Notes: generated from the sequence alone by a model not told the origin. Numbered from the stretch's first letter, positions 35,865-46,113 are shown. The stretch is DNA of 64,000 nucleotides from Microbacterium sp. EYE_78 (GCF_023149035.1 NZ_JAHXMY010000003.1:62001-126000); one strand, 5' to 3'. Translations and numbers: made by a program.

Positions 35865-36503
35865 TCAGTAGCCGACGGTGAACCGCTCGTTCCGGTGCTT
35901 CGGCGATTCGATCTCGTCGAGGACGGCGATGCCGAAGTCGGCACCGGAGATGAAGGACTCGCCGTCTGCGTCGGTGACGATGACGTCGCCGCCGTCGCGG
36001 TACGACCCGGTGCGCTCGCCCGGCGCCCACGCACCGAACCCGCCTGCCGGGTGGATGTAGAACCACTCACGACCGGTGGTGTCGGACTCGAGGTCTTCGA
36101 GGATGCCGATGGCCTCCATCGCCTCGGGCTTGATCTCCTCGGGAAACCCGCTGTCGATGACGCGCGGGCCGCCGGGGGCGACGAGACTGCCGCCGGCTCC
36201 CCCGATGACGCCGACCCGCACGCTGAGCGGCAGCGCGCGGATGACCTCACCCACGGCATCCCGCATCTTGCCGACCATGTCGCCACGCGGGGAGGTCGCG
36301 AACACGACGACCTCGACGCCCTCGAGCTCGGCTGCCAGCGCAGGTGCGTCGAGCATGGTGCCCTCGACGTAGGTCGCACCCTCGACCCGCTGGTCCGGGA
36401 CCTTGCGGGCGACGGAGACAACGGTGTGGCCGCGGCGGGCGGCTTCGGCGACGATGTGGCTGCCGGCGTAGCCGGTGCCTCCGATGACGGCGATGCGGGT
36501 CAT
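35865..36503 (-). CDS. NAD(P)-binding oxidoreductase (atypical SDR, NmrA-like)
   Basis: A 212-residue Rossmann-fold protein starting MTRIAVIGGTGYAGSHIV (GxxGxxG at residues 8-13). It has GVIGGAGGSLV in place of the classical catalytic Tyr region and no YxxxK motif. This is the atypical SDR/NAD(P)H-binding group related to flavin reductases and NmrA-like sensors. AAAGGAC precedes the ATG. It is convergent with the DUF4032 gene. The specific role is unknown. Confidence 0.85.
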   Translation of the reverse strand: MTRIAVIGGTGYAGSHIVAEAARRGHTVVSVARKVPDQRVEGATYVEGTMLDAPALAAELEGVEVVVFATSPRGDMVGKMRDAVGEVIRALPLSVRVGVIGGAGGSLVAPGGPRVIDSGFPEEIKPEAMEAIGILEDLESDTTGREWFYIHPAGGFGAWAPGERTGSYRDGGDVIVTDADGESFISGADFGIAVLDEIESPKHRNERFTVGY

Positions 36504-36590
36504 GACGGTCCTTTCACGAACGGATACCGCCAGCGTGGCGGCGCTGCCTATGCGAACCCTAGTACGCGACCATGACTCCTCGGAGCGAGG

Positions 36591-37577
36591 TCACTCCGAG
36601 GCGGCGCGAATGGACGACACCTGGTAGAGGGCGACGGATGCCGCAATCCCGGCGTTCAGCGACTCCGTCGCCGACGAGATCGGGATCGACACGATCTGGT
36701 CGCAGGTCTCGGTCACCAGACGCGAGAGCCCCTTGCCCTCGGAGCCGACGACGATGACGACGGGCCGGTCGGCGAGTTCGAGCGCCGGCAGCGACACGTC
36801 ACCGCCACCGTCGAGGCCGAGGATGAAGACGCCCTGCTTCTTGAACTCCTTGAGCGTCGTGGTGAGGTTCGGTGCGATGGCCACGGGGATGCGGGCCGCC
36901 GCCCCCGCGCTCGTCTTCCACGCGGCGGAGTTCACGCCCGCGGAACGCCGCTGCGGCACGATGATCGCCTGCCCGCCGAACGCGGCGGTGGAGCGGATGA
37001 TGGCGCCGAGGTTGCGGGGGTCGGTGATCCCGTCGAGGGCGATGAACAGCGGCAGCTGACCGCGACCGATGACCTGTTCGAGCAGGTCCTGCGGGTGCGC
37101 GTACTCGTAGGGCGGGACCTTCAGCGCGACACCCTGGTGCACGCCGTCGAACCCGGCCATGCGGTCGAGCTCCTGTCGGGTGACCTCGAGCACGGGGATG
37201 CCGCGGTTCGTCGTGATCGAGAGCATCTCCTTCACACGGTCGTCCATCTCGACGCGCTGGGCGATGTAGAACGCCGTGGCGGGGATCTTCGCGCGAAGCG
37301 CCTCGAGCACGCTGTTGCGGCCCGTGACGGTCTCGGTGTCGTCACCGGCCTTCGCCTTCGGCGCGCGGCCCCCAGTCGTCTGGCGGATCTGCGGCTTGCC
37401 GCCGGACGCGACGAAGCGCTCCTTCGCGGCCTTGCGCTTGCCCGCGGGGTGCCAGGCGCGGTCCTCGGCCTTCGGGGTCGGGCCGCGCCCCTCGAGGGAG
37501 CGTTTGTTCTTCCCGCCGGACCCCTTGGTGGGGCCCTTCTTGCCGCGTCCGGCGGAGGGGTTTCCAGGCTTAGCCAT
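36591..37577 (-). CDS. rlmB: 23S rRNA (guanosine-2'-O-)-methyltransferase RlmB
   Basis: A 328-residue SpoU/TrmH-family methyltransferase that modifies the peptidyl-transferase region of 23S rRNA. The N-terminal basic extension (1-75, Lys/Gly-rich) is typical of actinobacteria. The substrate-binding domain begins at ETVTGRNSVLEALRAKIP. SpoU motifs are LDGITDPRNLGAIIRSTAAFG, VVIVVGSEGKGLSRLV and IPISSATESLNAGIAASVALY. The ATG overlaps the end of cysS by 8 nt, so the two are coupled. The mycobacterial order rlmB-cysS is conserved. Confidence 0.94.
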   Translation of the reverse strand: MAKPGNPSAGRGKKGPTKGSGGKNKRSLEGRGPTPKAEDRAWHPAGKRKAAKERFVASGGKPQIRQTTGGRAPKAKAGDDTETVTGRNSVLEALRAKIPATAFYIAQRVEMDDRVKEMLSITTNRGIPVLEVTRQELDRMAGFDGVHQGVALKVPPYEYAHPQDLLEQVIGRGQLPLFIALDGITDPRNLGAIIRSTAAFGGQAIIVPQRRSAGVNSAAWKTSAGAAARIPVAIAPNLTTTLKEFKKQGVFILGLDGGGDVSLPALELADRPVVIVVGSEGKGLSRLVTETCDQIVSIPISSATESLNAGIAASVALYQVSSIRAASE

Positions 37578-39018
37578 TGTGCAGACTCCAATGCGTCCCT
37601 GCGGGACCGTCTTCGAGGACGACACCGGCCGCCGCGATCGCGTCGCGGATGCGGTCGGCTGCCGCCCAGTCCTTGGTCGCGCGGGCTTCCGCGCGCTGGT
37701 CGATCATGGTGGTGATGAGGCGGTCGAGCGCTGCCGAGACAGCCTCGTCGCCGTCAGCCCGCCACTGCGTCGAGGTCGGGTCGACGCCCAGCAGGCCCGT
37801 CATCTCGCGGACCTGCCACGCGGCGATCCACGCCTGCTCGTGCTCGCCGGCATCGATCGACGCGTTGCCGCGGCGCACCGTGTCATGGATGACGGCGAGT
37901 GCCAGTGGGACGGAGAGATCGTCGTCCATCGCGTCGGCGAACGCAGACGGGAGGCGGAACACGTCCGCTGCGTCAGGGTCAGGTTCGGGTGCGCCATCGG
38001 GAGGGTACGCCAACCAGACGAACGGGCTGTCGAGGCGTCCGGCACGCTCGAGGAACGAGCGAACACGGCCGAGCGCGGCATCCGCCTCGTCGAATGCGGA
38101 CGGCGACAGATCGAGGTTCGACCGATAGTGGGCGGCGAGCAGCGCGTACCGCACCACCAGCGGGTCATACTGGGCGAGCACGTCCTCGGCGAGCAGGAAG
38201 TTGCCGAGCGACTTCGACATCTTCTGGTCGCCGACGGTGACCAGGCCGTTGTGCACCCAGTAGCGCGCGAAGCCGTCGCCGGCCGCCGTGGACTGCGCGA
38301 GCTCGTTCTCGTGGTGCGGGAAGCGCAGGTCGAGGCCGCCGCCGTGGATGTCGAATTCGGGACCGAGGTAGCGCCGGCTCATCGCCGAGCACTCGATGTG
38401 CCATCCGGGGCGCCCGGATCCCCATGGGGAGTCCCAGGCGGCATCGGCGGGCTCGCCCTCCTTCGCACCCTTCCAGAGCGCGAAGTCGCGCGGGTCGCGC
38501 TTGCCGCGAGGGTCGGCGTCGGCGGCGGACTCCATGGCGTCGACCGATTGCCGGGTCAGCGCGCCGTACGACGGCCAGGAGCGTACGTCGAAGTAGACGT
38601 CGCCCGCGGCGGCGTAGGCGTGCCCCGCGTCGATGAGGCGCTCGATCAGCTCCTGCATCTGCGGGATCGACGCGGTCGCGCGCGGCTCGTAGGTCGGCGG
38701 GAGGATGCCGACCGCGGCATACGCGCGCGAGAACTCGAGCTCCATCCGGTAGGCGAGGGCCCACCACGGCTCGTCCGCGGTCGCGTTCGCCAGCACCTTG
38801 TCGTCGATGTCGGTGACGTTGCGCACGAAGGTCACACGCCCGAAGCGGTGCGCCAGCCACCGGCGGAGGACGTCGAAGCTCAGCGCGGCGCGGACATGCC
38901 CGATGTGCGGACCGGACTGCACCGTCGGGCCGCAGACGTACATCGTGACGTTCCCCTCCTCGGCGGGCGCGAAATCGCGCAGCGCCTGCGCCTGGGTGTC
39001 ATAGAGCCGAACCGTCAC
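37570..39018 (-). CDS. cysS: Cysteinyl-tRNA synthetase
   Basis: A 482-residue class I synthetase that charges tRNA-Cys. The zinc-site cysteine and HIGH-like motif are in [18 protein letters not shown]. The KMSKS loop is [11 protein letters not shown], and the zinc ligands ECSAM and FPHHENE are present. The length is standard. The GTG start lies 6 nt behind a minus-strand TAGCAT (39025-39030), suggesting a leaderless mRNA. It forms an operon with rlmB. In mycobacteria ispF and ispD precede it directly; here an EamA gene and a GNAT gene intervene on the other strand. Confidence 0.97.
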   Translation of the reverse strand: MTVRLYDTQAQALRDFAPAEEGNVTMYVCGPTVQSGPHIGHVRAALSFDVLRRWLAHRFGRVTFVRNVTDIDDKVLANATADEPWWALAYRMELEFSRAYAAVGILPPTYEPRATASIPQMQELIERLIDAGHAYAAAGDVYFDVRSWPSYGALTRQSVDAMESAADADPRGKRDPRDFALWKGAKEGEPADAAWDSPWGSGRPGWHIECSAMSRRYLGPEFDIHGGGLDLRFPHHENELAQSTAAGDGFARYWVHNGLVTVGDQKMSKSLGNFLLAEDVLAQYDPLVVRYALLAAHYRSNLDLSPSAFDEADAALGRVRSFLERAGRLDSPFVWLAYPPDGAPEPDPDAADVFRLPSAFADAMDDDLSVPLALAVIHDTVRRGNASIDAGEHEQAWIAAWQVREMTGLLGVDPTSTQWRADGDEAVSAALDRLITTMIDQRAEARATKDWAAADRIRDAIAAAGVVLEDGPAGTHWSLHNG

Positions 39019-39076
39019 CGCACCATGCTACCGGCGGGCGTCCTGGCGACCCGCTCGGAGACGGTAGAAAGGACGG

Positions 39077-40000
39077 GTGCTGCATGTGATCGGCGTCCTC
39101 GCCGCGGCCCTCCTGTTCGGCACCACCGGCACCGCGAAGGCCCTCGGGCCGGAAGAGGCATCCGCCCTCTCCGTCGGCGTCGCCCGCATGGTGATCGGCG
39201 GCGCCGGACTCGCCCTCATCGCCTTCGTCCTCGAGGCACGCCACGCACGCACCGCGCAGCGCCCGCGGCCACCCGTCACCGCCAGGCCGGTGCTCCTGAT
39301 GATCGCGACCGGCGTCGCGATCTCGGTCTACCAGCCGCTGTTCTTCCTGGGGACGCAGCTGAACGGCGTCGCGGTGAGCACCGTGATCGCGCTCGGCTCC
39401 GCACCGGTCCTCGCCGGCATCCTCGAATGGGCGGTCACGCGCCGACTCCCCTCGCGGGTGTGGATCGCGGCGACGGCGGCTGCCTCGGCCGGCGTCGCAC
39501 TCCTCGGCATCGGGGGCGGGGCGGGCACGGGCGGCGTCGACCCGGTGGGACTGCTCGGCGCGGTCGGCGCCGGCGCCGCGTTCGCCGTCATCGCGAACGC
39601 GCAGCGACGGCTGCTCGACGAGGGATGGGACCCCTTCACCGTCGTCGGGGCGATGGGTGCCGGCTCCGCGATCCTCTGCGCCGCCGCGATCCCGTTCGTG
39701 GACCTCTCGTGGCTGGGCGCGCCGGGTGGGTGGCCCACGGCCCTCTGGCTCGGCCTCGCGACGATCTCCGTCGCGTACGTCCTCTTCACCTGGGGGCTGC
39801 AGGGCCTCACCGCCGCCACCGCCGCGACCCTCACGCTCGGCGAGCCGCTGACCGCTGCGCTGCTGGGCGTCGGCGTCCTCGGCGAGCAGCTCTCCGCACT
39901 GGCGTTCGCGGGTCTCGCCGTGCTCGCGGGCGGACTGATCGCGCTCGCGTGGGGGTCGCGCAGACCGCGCGATCCGCTCCCCTATGCCGTGGAGGCCTGA
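39077..40000 (+). CDS. EamA/DMT-family transporter
   Basis: A 307-residue protein with ten predicted membrane helices formed by two EamA repeats (about 1-140 and 150-300). It starts VIGVLAAALLFGTTGTAKALGP. The second repeat ends with LTLGEPLTAALLGVGVLGEQL, the typical EamA motif. It probably exports a metabolite or amino acid. GTG start with AAAGGA just upstream. Its stop is 1 nt before the start of the GNAT gene, so the two form an operon. Confidence 0.88.
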   Translation: MLHVIGVLAAALLFGTTGTAKALGPEEASALSVGVARMVIGGAGLALIAFVLEARHARTAQRPRPPVTARPVLLMIATGVAISVYQPLFFLGTQLNGVAVSTVIALGSAPVLAGILEWAVTRRLPSRVWIAATAAASAGVALLGIGGGAGTGGVDPVGLLGAVGAGAAFAVIANAQRRLLDEGWDPFTVVGAMGAGSAILCAAAIPFVDLSWLGAPGGWPTALWLGLATISVAYVLFTWGLQGLTAATAATLTLGEPLTAALLGVGVLGEQLSALAFAGLAVLAGGLIALAWGSRRPRDPLPYAVEA

Positions 40001-40001
40001 C

Positions 40002-40475
40002 ATGGCGGCATCCGACCCGCTCCGCATCGTCGTCGACGACCTCACGGGCGCGGCGACCGTCGCCCTCGTGCAGCAGCACCTCACCGGCATGCACGAACAG
40101 ACCCCGGCGGAGAGCGTCCACGCCCTCGACCTCTCAGCCCTCCGCGACCCGCGCGTGACCGTGTGGTCGGCCTGGCGCGGCGTCGAACTCGCCGGCATCG
40201 GCGCACTGTCGCACTGGACGCCCGCCGACGGCGAGCTCAAGTCGATGCGGGTCGCCGAACACCACCTCGGGACGGGCGTGGGTCGCGCGCTCCTGCGGCA
40301 CATCATGGCTCGGGCGGCGGGACGCGGCATCGAGCGTCTGTGGCTGGAGACGGGATCGGATGCCGGCTTCGCCGCCGCGCGCGGGCTGTATGCGAGCGAG
40401 GGATTCGTCGAGTGCGAGCCGTTCGCCGACTATCGACCTGACCCGCTGTCGACGTTCATGACGCGCTCGCTCTGA
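40002..40475 (+). CDS. GNAT-family N-acetyltransferase
   Basis: A 157-residue acetyltransferase. The acetyl-CoA loop is VAEHHLGTGVGRALLRHIM (about 82-100, Q/RxxGxG/A type), and the C-terminal part has LYASEGFVECEPFADY. Related to YjgM/ElaA-like small-molecule acetylases. The ATG lies behind GGAGG inside the end of the EamA gene, so the two are translated together. The substrate is unknown. Confidence 0.88.
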   Translation: MAASDPLRIVVDDLTGAATVALVQQHLTGMHEQTPAESVHALDLSALRDPRVTVWSAWRGVELAGIGALSHWTPADGELKSMRVAEHHLGTGVGRALLRHIMARAAGRGIERLWLETGSDAGFAAARGLYASEGFVECEPFADYRPDPLSTFMTRSL

Positions 40476-40479
40476 CCCG

Positions 40480-41658
40480 TCACGCCGGCACGACGATCGC
40501 GACCGCGAACGCCGCAACCCCGTCGCCGACGCCGGTGTAGCCGAGGCCGTCGGTCGTCGTCGCGCTGACCGAGACGGGGGCTCCGAGCGCGTCGGACAGC
40601 ACGCGCTCCGCCTCGGCGCGGCGCGCCGCGAAGCGCGGTCGCTTCGCCTGGACCTGCACGCTGACGTTCCCGATGACCCACCCCGCGTCCGCGACCAGCA
40701 CCCGGGTGCGGATGAGGAACGCCGCGGCGTGCGCGCCGGCGTACTCGGGCTTGTCCGTCCCGAAATGCGTCCCGATGTCGCCGAGACCCGCAGCGGCCAG
40801 CACCGCGTCGACGATGGCGTGCGCGACGGCGTCGCCGTCGGAGTGGCCCGACAGTGCGCGCTCCCCCGGCCACTCGAGGCCGGCGAGCCAGAGGTCCCCG
40901 TCGCCCCCGAATGCGTGCACGTCGGTGCCCATGCCGACGCGGGGCGCACCCGTCGGGCGGCTGGGCGCGGGGGCGACGAGGGCGCGGGCGCGGTCGAGGT
41001 CCGCCTGTGTGGTGATCTTGAAGGAGCGCTCGTCGCCGGGCACCGTGCGCACCCGCACGCCGGCGGCCTGCAACAGGGCCGCATCGTCGGTGTGGTCGGC
41101 GGCGGCGTCACGGTATGCGGCGTCCAGCGCGTCCCGTCGGAACCCCTGGGGGGTCTGGGCCGCGGCGAGCACCGACCGGTCCACCGCATCCACCACCGAC
41201 GGGCCGTCCACGCGCTTCAGGGTGTCGACGACGGGCAGCACGGGGATGACGGCATCCGCACCGCCGTCGACTGCGGCGACGACCCGCTCGAACACCTCCG
41301 GCGGCGTGAGCGCCCGCGCGGCGTCGTGCACGAGGACGACGTCGACGTCCGGCCAGACGGCGCGCAGCCCCGCCGCGACCGAGGCCTGCCGGGTGTCCCC
41401 GCCCGCGACGACGGATGCCAGGTCGCGCCGCTCGCCCGCGGCCTCGCCGACCTCGGTCGTCGCATCGCCGACACGGTCGGCGGGAGCGACGACCACGACC
41501 TGGGCGGCCGGAGCGGCGAAGACGCCCGCCAGCGCGTGGCGGAGGATCGACCGCCCGTCGATGCCGACGAAGGCCTTCGGAGCCCCGGCATCCAATCGCG
41601 ACCCGGATCCCGCTGCGACGACGATGACAGCAACGCGGGGGACGGGGGTGAGGCTCAT
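40480..41658 (-). CDS. ispDF: Bifunctional IspD/IspF (MEP isoprenoid pathway)
   Basis: A 392-residue fusion. Residues 1-230 are 2-C-methyl-D-erythritol 4-phosphate cytidylyltransferase ([20 protein letters not shown] nucleotide loop, LVHDAARAL). Residues 237-392 are 2-C-methyl-D-erythritol 2,4-cyclodiphosphate synthase (GMGTDVHAF with Asp/His zinc ligands, [28 protein letters not shown]). Both active sites look intact. Fused ispDF is known in several bacteria, while mycobacteria keep separate adjacent genes. The ATG overlaps the stop of the upstream acyltransferase gene (ATGA). Confidence 0.95.
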   Translation of the reverse strand: MSLTPVPRVAVIVVAAGSGSRLDAGAPKAFVGIDGRSILRHALAGVFAAPAAQVVVVAPADRVGDATTEVGEAAGERRDLASVVAGGDTRQASVAAGLRAVWPDVDVVLVHDAARALTPPEVFERVVAAVDGGADAVIPVLPVVDTLKRVDGPSVVDAVDRSVLAAAQTPQGFRRDALDAAYRDAAADHTDDAALLQAAGVRVRTVPGDERSFKITTQADLDRARALVAPAPSRPTGAPRVGMGTDVHAFGGDGDLWLAGLEWPGERALSGHSDGDAVAHAIVDAVLAAAGLGDIGTHFGTDKPEYAGAHAAAFLIRTRVLVADAGWVIGNVSVQVQAKRPRFAARRAEAERVLSDALGAPVSVSATTTDGLGYTGVGDGVAAFAVAIVVPA

Positions 41659-42929
41659 GCCTCCGAGCGTACCGAGGACGGGGTCCGAGGTCGGCGCCGC
41701 AGCAGAACGACGGCGGTCGCCAGGAGGACGGCGCCGACCACCGCGATCGGCAGGTCGAGGAACCATTCCATAACCGCGAACGGCGGTGCGAACGCGCAGA
41801 GCCAGGCGAGCGCGACGACGGCGCCGGGCGGCACCGGGCCGAGCGTGCCGATGGCCTCCCACCGGGCGATCGCGAGCGAGAGGAGGAGCAGCACAGCCAG
41901 GACGGCGAGGAACATCAGGGGCCTCGACCACCACCACGCCTCGCTCGCGGGCGCGGGGGCTGCCCCGGGGATGAGCAGCGTCACCCCGGTGAGGACGAGC
42001 ATGACGGGGAGGTGCCAGAGGTAGATCGTCATCAGTCGCGAGCCGAGGACGAAGACGATGCCCTGCATTGCGCGCAGCCGCATGAGGCGCGTCAGGGCGG
42101 GTTTCGCCAGACGCAGCAGGCATGCCTGTGCGACCCCCAGGACCACGAGGGGGACGGTCGGCGGATTCAGGTTGCCAAGCATGCTCGTCGAGTACGGCCC
42201 CCACGCCGTCAGCGGCCACAGCAGGGCGTAGCCGGCCGCGGCGATGGCGAGCAGGGCCAGCGGATGCCGCCGGTCGAACCATCCGTCCGCGTACCAGAAC
42301 CCGAACTGCTGCACGAGCGGCCAGACGAAGAGCAGGTTGAGGAGTCCGAGCTGCTCGACGCCCGTGCTGAAGCGCGCCGCATCGACGACCACGACGGCAG
42401 CGGCGAGCACCAGCACAGTCGCCACGGGACGGCGCTCGTGCGCGGACGCGAGCAGCGGGACCGCCGCCTGGCACAGCAGGTACGCGGCGAGGAACCACAG
42501 CGGCGACCCTGCCCCGGTGGCGGCATCGGCGACGAGCTGCGGGGCGACGCCGGCGAGGGTCGCCCCGCCGAGGACCACCGCGAAGAAGACGAACAGCGGC
42601 AGTGCGGGCTGCGCCAGGCGGAGCGTCCGCGTGCGGATGAACCCCGCCGCGTCGCCGCCCTTCGCGGTCCACGAGCGCCACCCCACCGCAGACGCGAACC
42701 CGCCGACGACGAAGAAGAGCGGCATGATCTGCCCGACCCACGTCGCGGCGTCGAACCACGGCTGTTCCTCGGCCGGGCGAGAGGCGACGAGCGCACCGTC
42801 CGGGCCGGGGCCGATCCCCACCTGCACCAGATGCACGACGATGACGAAGAGCACGCAGACGACGCGCGCGAGGTCCAGCGTGAGGTCGCGCTTCGAGAGG
42901 TCGACGGCGGGCGCGGAGCGCGTGGTCAT
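41655..42929 (-). CDS. Acyltransferase family 3 membrane protein
   Basis: A 424-residue polytopic protein with about ten to eleven helices. The signature [20 protein letters not shown] (catalytic-type His) is near the N-terminus, followed by [19 protein letters not shown] and, late, [16 protein letters not shown]. It probably acylates an envelope glycan or lipid. It ends in a 4-nt overlap with ispDF and lies directly downstream of the carD terminator, interrupting the mycobacterial carD-ispD order. It differs clearly from the acyltransferase at 10678-11826. Confidence 0.87.
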   Translation of the reverse strand: MTTRSAPAVDLSKRDLTLDLARVVCVLFVIVVHLVQVGIGPGPDGALVASRPAEEQPWFDAATWVGQIMPLFFVVGGFASAVGWRSWTAKGGDAAGFIRTRTLRLAQPALPLFVFFAVVLGGATLAGVAPQLVADAATGAGSPLWFLAAYLLCQAAVPLLASAHERRPVATVLVLAAAVVVVDAARFSTGVEQLGLLNLLFVWPLVQQFGFWYADGWFDRRHPLALLAIAAAGYALLWPLTAWGPYSTSMLGNLNPPTVPLVVLGVAQACLLRLAKPALTRLMRLRAMQGIVFVLGSRLMTIYLWHLPVMLVLTGVTLLIPGAAPAPASEAWWWSRPLMFLAVLAVLLLLSLAIARWEAIGTLGPVPPGAVVALAWLCAFAPPFAVMEWFLDLPIAVVGAVLLATAVVLLRRRPRTPSSVRSEA

Positions 42930-42981
42930 CGCATCATCATGGCGCGGACGCCGGGGTTCCGGTGGAGCACGCCTCCGGACA

Positions 42982-43019
42982 CACGAAGAAGGGCCGGCAG
43001 ACGCCGGCCCTTCTTCGTG
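42982..43019 (-). terminator. Terminator after carD
   Basis: A perfect 17-bp stem (42982-42998 and 43003-43019) with a 4-nt loop begins 4 nt after the carD stop codon. It is the longest perfect hairpin that I found in the window. Confidence 0.85.
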
Positions 43020-43023
43020 ATGG

Positions 43024-43506
43024 TCAGGAGGCGAGGACCTCGTCGAGGACGGCGGATGCCTTGTCCTCGTCGGCCTTCAACGCCAGGGCGATCTCGGAGA
43101 TGAGGATCTGCCGGGCCTTCGCCAGCATCCGCTTCTCACCCGCCGACAGGCCGCGATCCTGGTCGCGGCGCCACAGGTCGCGGACGACCTCGCTCACCTT
43201 GATGACGTCGCCGGAGGCGAGCTTCTCGAGGTTCGCCTTGTAGCGACGCGACCAGTTGGTCGGCTCCTCGGTGAAGGGAGCGCGCAGGACGTCGAAGACC
43301 TTCTCGAGACCGTCTTTGCCGATCACGTCACGGACACCCACGAGATCGACGTTGTCCGCAGGGACCTCGATGATGAGGTCTCCCTGGGTGACGTTGAGCT
43401 TCAGGTATTTCTTGGTCTCGCCCTTGATGACGCGATCCTTGACCTCGATGATGGTCGCGGCGCCGTGGTGCGGATAGACGACTGTTTCGCCAACCTCAAA
43501 AAGCAT
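43024..43506 (-). CDS. carD: CarD-family RNA polymerase-binding regulator
   Basis: A 160-residue essential actinobacterial transcription factor that stabilises promoter open complexes, particularly for rRNA. The N-terminal Tudor-like RNA-polymerase interaction domain ([19 protein letters not shown], 1-60) is followed by a helical DNA-binding domain with the conserved Trp in [28 protein letters not shown] precedes the ATG. It is divergent from the lpqE-like gene, as in mycobacteria (Rv3583c/Rv3584). Confidence 0.97.
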   Translation of the reverse strand: MLFEVGETVVYPHHGAATIIEVKDRVIKGETKKYLKLNVTQGDLIIEVPADNVDLVGVRDVIGKDGLEKVFDVLRAPFTEEPTNWSRRYKANLEKLASGDVIKVSEVVRDLWRRDQDRGLSAGEKRMLAKARQILISEIALALKADEDKASAVLDEVLAS

Positions 43507-43532
43507 GCAGTTGTGTCCTTTCGGCAACCTCC

Positions 43533-43538
43533 AGAATA
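43533..43538 (-). promoter_or_regulatory. carD -10 box
   Basis: TATTCT on the minus strand lies 26 nt upstream of the carD ATG and leaves a short leader with the AAAGGAC site. The -35 region is weak. Confidence 0.45.
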
Positions 43539-43651
43539 CCACAGGCGACATACGCTAAAGTTCGCCGCCCAGCACCGGACCCCCTGCCCCGGCCTGCGCA
43601 CGCCGACGGCATAGGATGGTCGTGTCGCCGTCTGCTTCATCTGGAGGAACC

Positions 43652-44173
43652 GTGAAATCGCGTCTCGCCGCGTCCATCGCCCTGGGCACCGCCGTCGTCC
43701 TCGGCGCCACCGGCTGCAACATGCTTGCCCCGCAGGCGACGACCATCCAGTACTCCGCCTCGGACGGCGTGAACATCCCCGAGTCCGGCCCCCTGAAGGT
43801 GCGCAACGCCCTCATCATCGCCGACGCCGACGGGACGCTCGGCAACTTCGTCGCCGGCATCGTGAACGACACCGACGAGCAGGCCATCCTGAACGTCTCG
43901 ATCGACGGCGAGTCCCAGTCCATCCCGGTCGACGCCCGGTCGAGCGTGAGCCTCGGTCGCGACACCGCACCCATGGTCTTCGAGAACGTCGGGCAGCCGG
44001 GCTCGGACGTCGAGGTCTCGTTCCAGTCCGGCGAGGGCGAAGGCGTCGTCCGGAACGTCCCGATCCTGGACGGCACTCTGCAGCAGTACTCGACGCTCGT
44101 CCCGACGCCGCTGCCCGAGACCACCACGACGCCCGCTGCGACGCCGTCACCGACCGCGACGCCGGCCGGCTGA
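43652..44173 (+). CDS. LpqE-like lipoprotein
   Basis: A 173-residue exported lipoprotein. The signal peptide has the lipobox GATGC (Cys22), followed by a beta-rich domain (30-145; VRNALIIADADGTLGNFVAGIVND) and a Thr/Pro-rich tail. A GTG start lies behind GGAGG. The position, divergent from carD, matches lpqE of mycobacteria, and the domain resembles the PCu(A)C-like fold. The metal-binding Met/His motifs of true PCu(A)C proteins are not seen. The function is unknown; the homology call leans on synteny. Confidence 0.78.
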   Translation: MKSRLAASIALGTAVVLGATGCNMLAPQATTIQYSASDGVNIPESGPLKVRNALIIADADGTLGNFVAGIVNDTDEQAILNVSIDGESQSIPVDARSSVSLGRDTAPMVFENVGQPGSDVEVSFQSGEGEGVVRNVPILDGTLQQYSTLVPTPLPETTTTPAATPSPTATPAG

Positions 44174-44184
44174 CCCCGGATCAC

Positions 44185-44216
44185 CGACGACGAAGCCCCC
44201 GCCTCGGCGGGGGCTT
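44185..44216. terminator. Bidirectional terminator
   Basis: A perfect 14-bp stem (44185-44198 and 44203-44216) with a 4-nt loop lies between the convergent lpqE-like and regX3 genes. Confidence 0.8.
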
Positions 44217-44227
44217 CGTCGTTGCGC

Positions 44228-44911
44228 TCAGGCCTCGAAGCGATATCCGAGTCCGCGCACCGTGAGCAGCATCACCGGCTCGCTCGGGTTCTGCTCGATG
44301 CGGGAACGGATGCGCTTGATGTGCACGTCGAGGGTCTTAGTGTCACCGAAGTAGTCACTCCCCCAGACGCGGTCGATCAGCTGACCGCGGGTGAGCACGC
44401 GTCCCGCGTTGCGCATGAGCAGCTCGAGCAGTTCGAACTCCTTCAGCGGCATGGAGATCTCCGAGCCATCCACCGCTACGGTGTGTCGGTCGATGTCGAG
44501 CGTCACCCGCCCGCCCTGGACGATCCGCTCGTCGAGGTCGACATCGTCGGTCTCGCTCCGGCGCAGCACCGCCCGCATCCGCGCGAGCAGTTCGCGTGAC
44601 GAGTAGGGCTTGGTGATGTAGTCGTCCGCGCCGAGTTCCAATCCGACGACGATGTCGACCTCGCTGTCCTTCGCGGTCAACATGATGATCGGCACCTTGG
44701 AGGTCGTGCGGATGACGCGGCAGACCTCCGTGCCGGGCATGCCCGGCAGCATCAGGTCGAGCAGCACGATGTCGGCACCGCGGGCGGTGAAGGCGTCGAG
44801 GGCGAGGCCGCCGTCCTCAGCGATCTCCACCTCGAACCCCTCGCGCTTGAGGAGGTAGGCGAGCGGGTCGGCGAGGTCGGGTTCGTCTTCGACGATCAGG
44901 ACACGGGTCAT
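44228..44911 (-). CDS. regX3: OmpR-family response regulator RegX3 (phosphate response)
   Basis: A 227-residue regulator. The receiver domain has acidic Glu8-Asp9-Glu10, phospho-site Asp52 (LLDLMLPGMPG) and Lys101 (TKPYSS). The winged-helix DNA-binding domain (about 130-225) has LKEFELLELLMRNAGRVLTR and VRGLGYRFEA. It is the partner of SenX3 and in actinobacteria controls phosphate-starvation genes by binding GTTCACC-type repeats. Its ATG overlaps the end of senX3 by 4 nt. Confidence 0.93.
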   Translation of the reverse strand: MTRVLIVEDEPDLADPLAYLLKREGFEVEIAEDGGLALDAFTARGADIVLLDLMLPGMPGTEVCRVIRTTSKVPIIMLTAKDSEVDIVVGLELGADDYITKPYSSRELLARMRAVLRRSETDDVDLDERIVQGGRVTLDIDRHTVAVDGSEISMPLKEFELLELLMRNAGRVLTRGQLIDRVWGSDYFGDTKTLDVHIKRIRSRIEQNPSEPVMLLTVRGLGYRFEA

Positions 44912-46113
44912 GGTGCGTTCTTTCTGGCCGGGCTCTTGAGGCCGGCGGCCTTGCTGGGTTTCGCGGTCTTCTTGGGCTTGCGCGGCACGGCGCCCTCGGG
45001 CGCTGCGGCGAGCGGGAGTCGGATGGTGAACGTCGAGCCCCGACCGGGCCGTGACCAGAGGTCCACCGAACCGCCGTGCCGCTGCACGGCGTGCTTCACG
45101 ATCGACAGGCCGAGCCCCGTGCCGCCGGTGCGGCGAGAGCGGGCCTGATCGGCGCGGTAGAAGCGTTCGAAGATGCGCTGCTGGTCGGCTTCGGGGATCC
45201 CGATCCCGTGGTCGGCGACGGCGATCTCGACGGCTCCGTCGGCGACGCGCACCCCGACGCCGACCTGTGCGCCGGCTGGCGAGTAGGCGATGGCGTTCGC
45301 CAGCAGGTTGCTGACCGCCTCGGTGAGGATCTGCGGATCGCCGCGCACGAAGAGTCCGCGGTCGCCACCGCGGGCGACGGCGATGCCCGCCGACTCGGCG
45401 GAGATCGTCTGGGACTCGATCGCCGAACGGACCACCTCGTCGACGGAGACGTCGCGCATCTCGGCGATCTCGTCGGCGGACTGCAGGCGCGACAGGTTCA
45501 TGATGCGCGAGGTGAGCTGCCCGAGCCGGGTCGCCTCGCCGGAGAGCCGACCGGCGAAGTGACGGACCTGCTCCGGGTCATCGGATGCCGACTCGATCGC
45601 CTCGGCGAGCAGGGTCACCGCGCCGACGGGGGTCTTCAGTTCGTGCGAGGTGTTGGCGACGAAGTCCCGCCGCATCTGCTCCACCCGCTCGCGTTCGGTG
45701 ATGTCGCGGATGACGATCAGGGTGAGCCGCGGCGTGATGACGCTCGCACGCGCCGCCACCACGCGCGGCTCGATCCCGCGGTTGAGGTGCATGCTCTCGG
45801 CCGCGGGGAGGCCCGTCTGCCGTGCACTGCGGGCGAGGTGGCGCAGGCGGTCGGCCTGCAGGCTCTCATCGACGCGCAGGCCGAACACCTCGGCGGTCGC
45901 GGATGCCGCGAGGATGAGCATCGAGGGATCGACGACGACCGCGGCGTCGTCCATCGCCTGCAGGACCGACCCCGTCCCTTCGGGCAGCTCCACAGACGTC
46001 ACCCGTCGGGTGAGCTCCCGGGCGCGCAGCGCGTAGAAGACGAGGGCGACGGCTCCGCCGCCGACGAGCAGTCCCACGGCGAGGGCCAGCAGCGCGAGCT
46101 GCGTCGAGTCCAT
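44908..46113 (-). CDS. senX3: Sensor histidine kinase SenX3
   Basis: A 401-residue kinase. A single membrane segment is seen (about 7-28), followed by a cytosolic PAS domain (50-140), HisKA with phospho-His157 (FVANTSHELKTPVGAV) and HATPase (about 260-375, NLLANAIAYSP, ADHGIGIPEAD, GTGLGLSIVKH). A Lys/Pro/Ala-rich basic tail ends the protein. The architecture equals mycobacterial SenX3 and PhoR of streptomycetes. On the minus strand TACGCT (46121-46126) stands 7 nt before the ATG and GGAGGA lies between, so either leaderless or short-leader initiation is possible. It is divergent from phoU. Confidence 0.93.
   Translation of the reverse strand: MDSTQLALLALAVGLLVGGGAVALVFYALRARELTRRVTSVELPEGTGSVLQAMDDAAVVVDPSMLILAASATAEVFGLRVDESLQADRLRHLARSARQTGLPAAESMHLNRGIEPRVVAARASVITPRLTLIVIRDITERERVEQMRRDFVANTSHELKTPVGAVTLLAEAIESASDDPEQVRHFAGRLSGEATRLGQLTSRIMNLSRLQSADEIAEMRDVSVDEVVRSAIESQTISAESAGIAVARGGDRGLFVRGDPQILTEAVSNLLANAIAYSPAGAQVGVGVRVADGAVEIAVADHGIGIPEADQQRIFERFYRADQARSRRTGGTGLGLSIVKHAVQRHGGSVDLWSRPGRGSTFTIRLPLAAAPEGAVPRKPKKTAKPSKAAGLKSPARKNAP

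Noticed and set aside
37570..37577. Overlap of cysS and rlmB as a possible frameshift
   Set aside because: Both proteins are full length with intact ends; an 8-nt overlap is ordinary translational coupling.
40480..42759. A single long protein joining ispDF and the acyltransferase region
   Set aside because: The extension upstream of 41658 is the acyltransferase gene read in another phase; ATGA coupling explains the adjacency.
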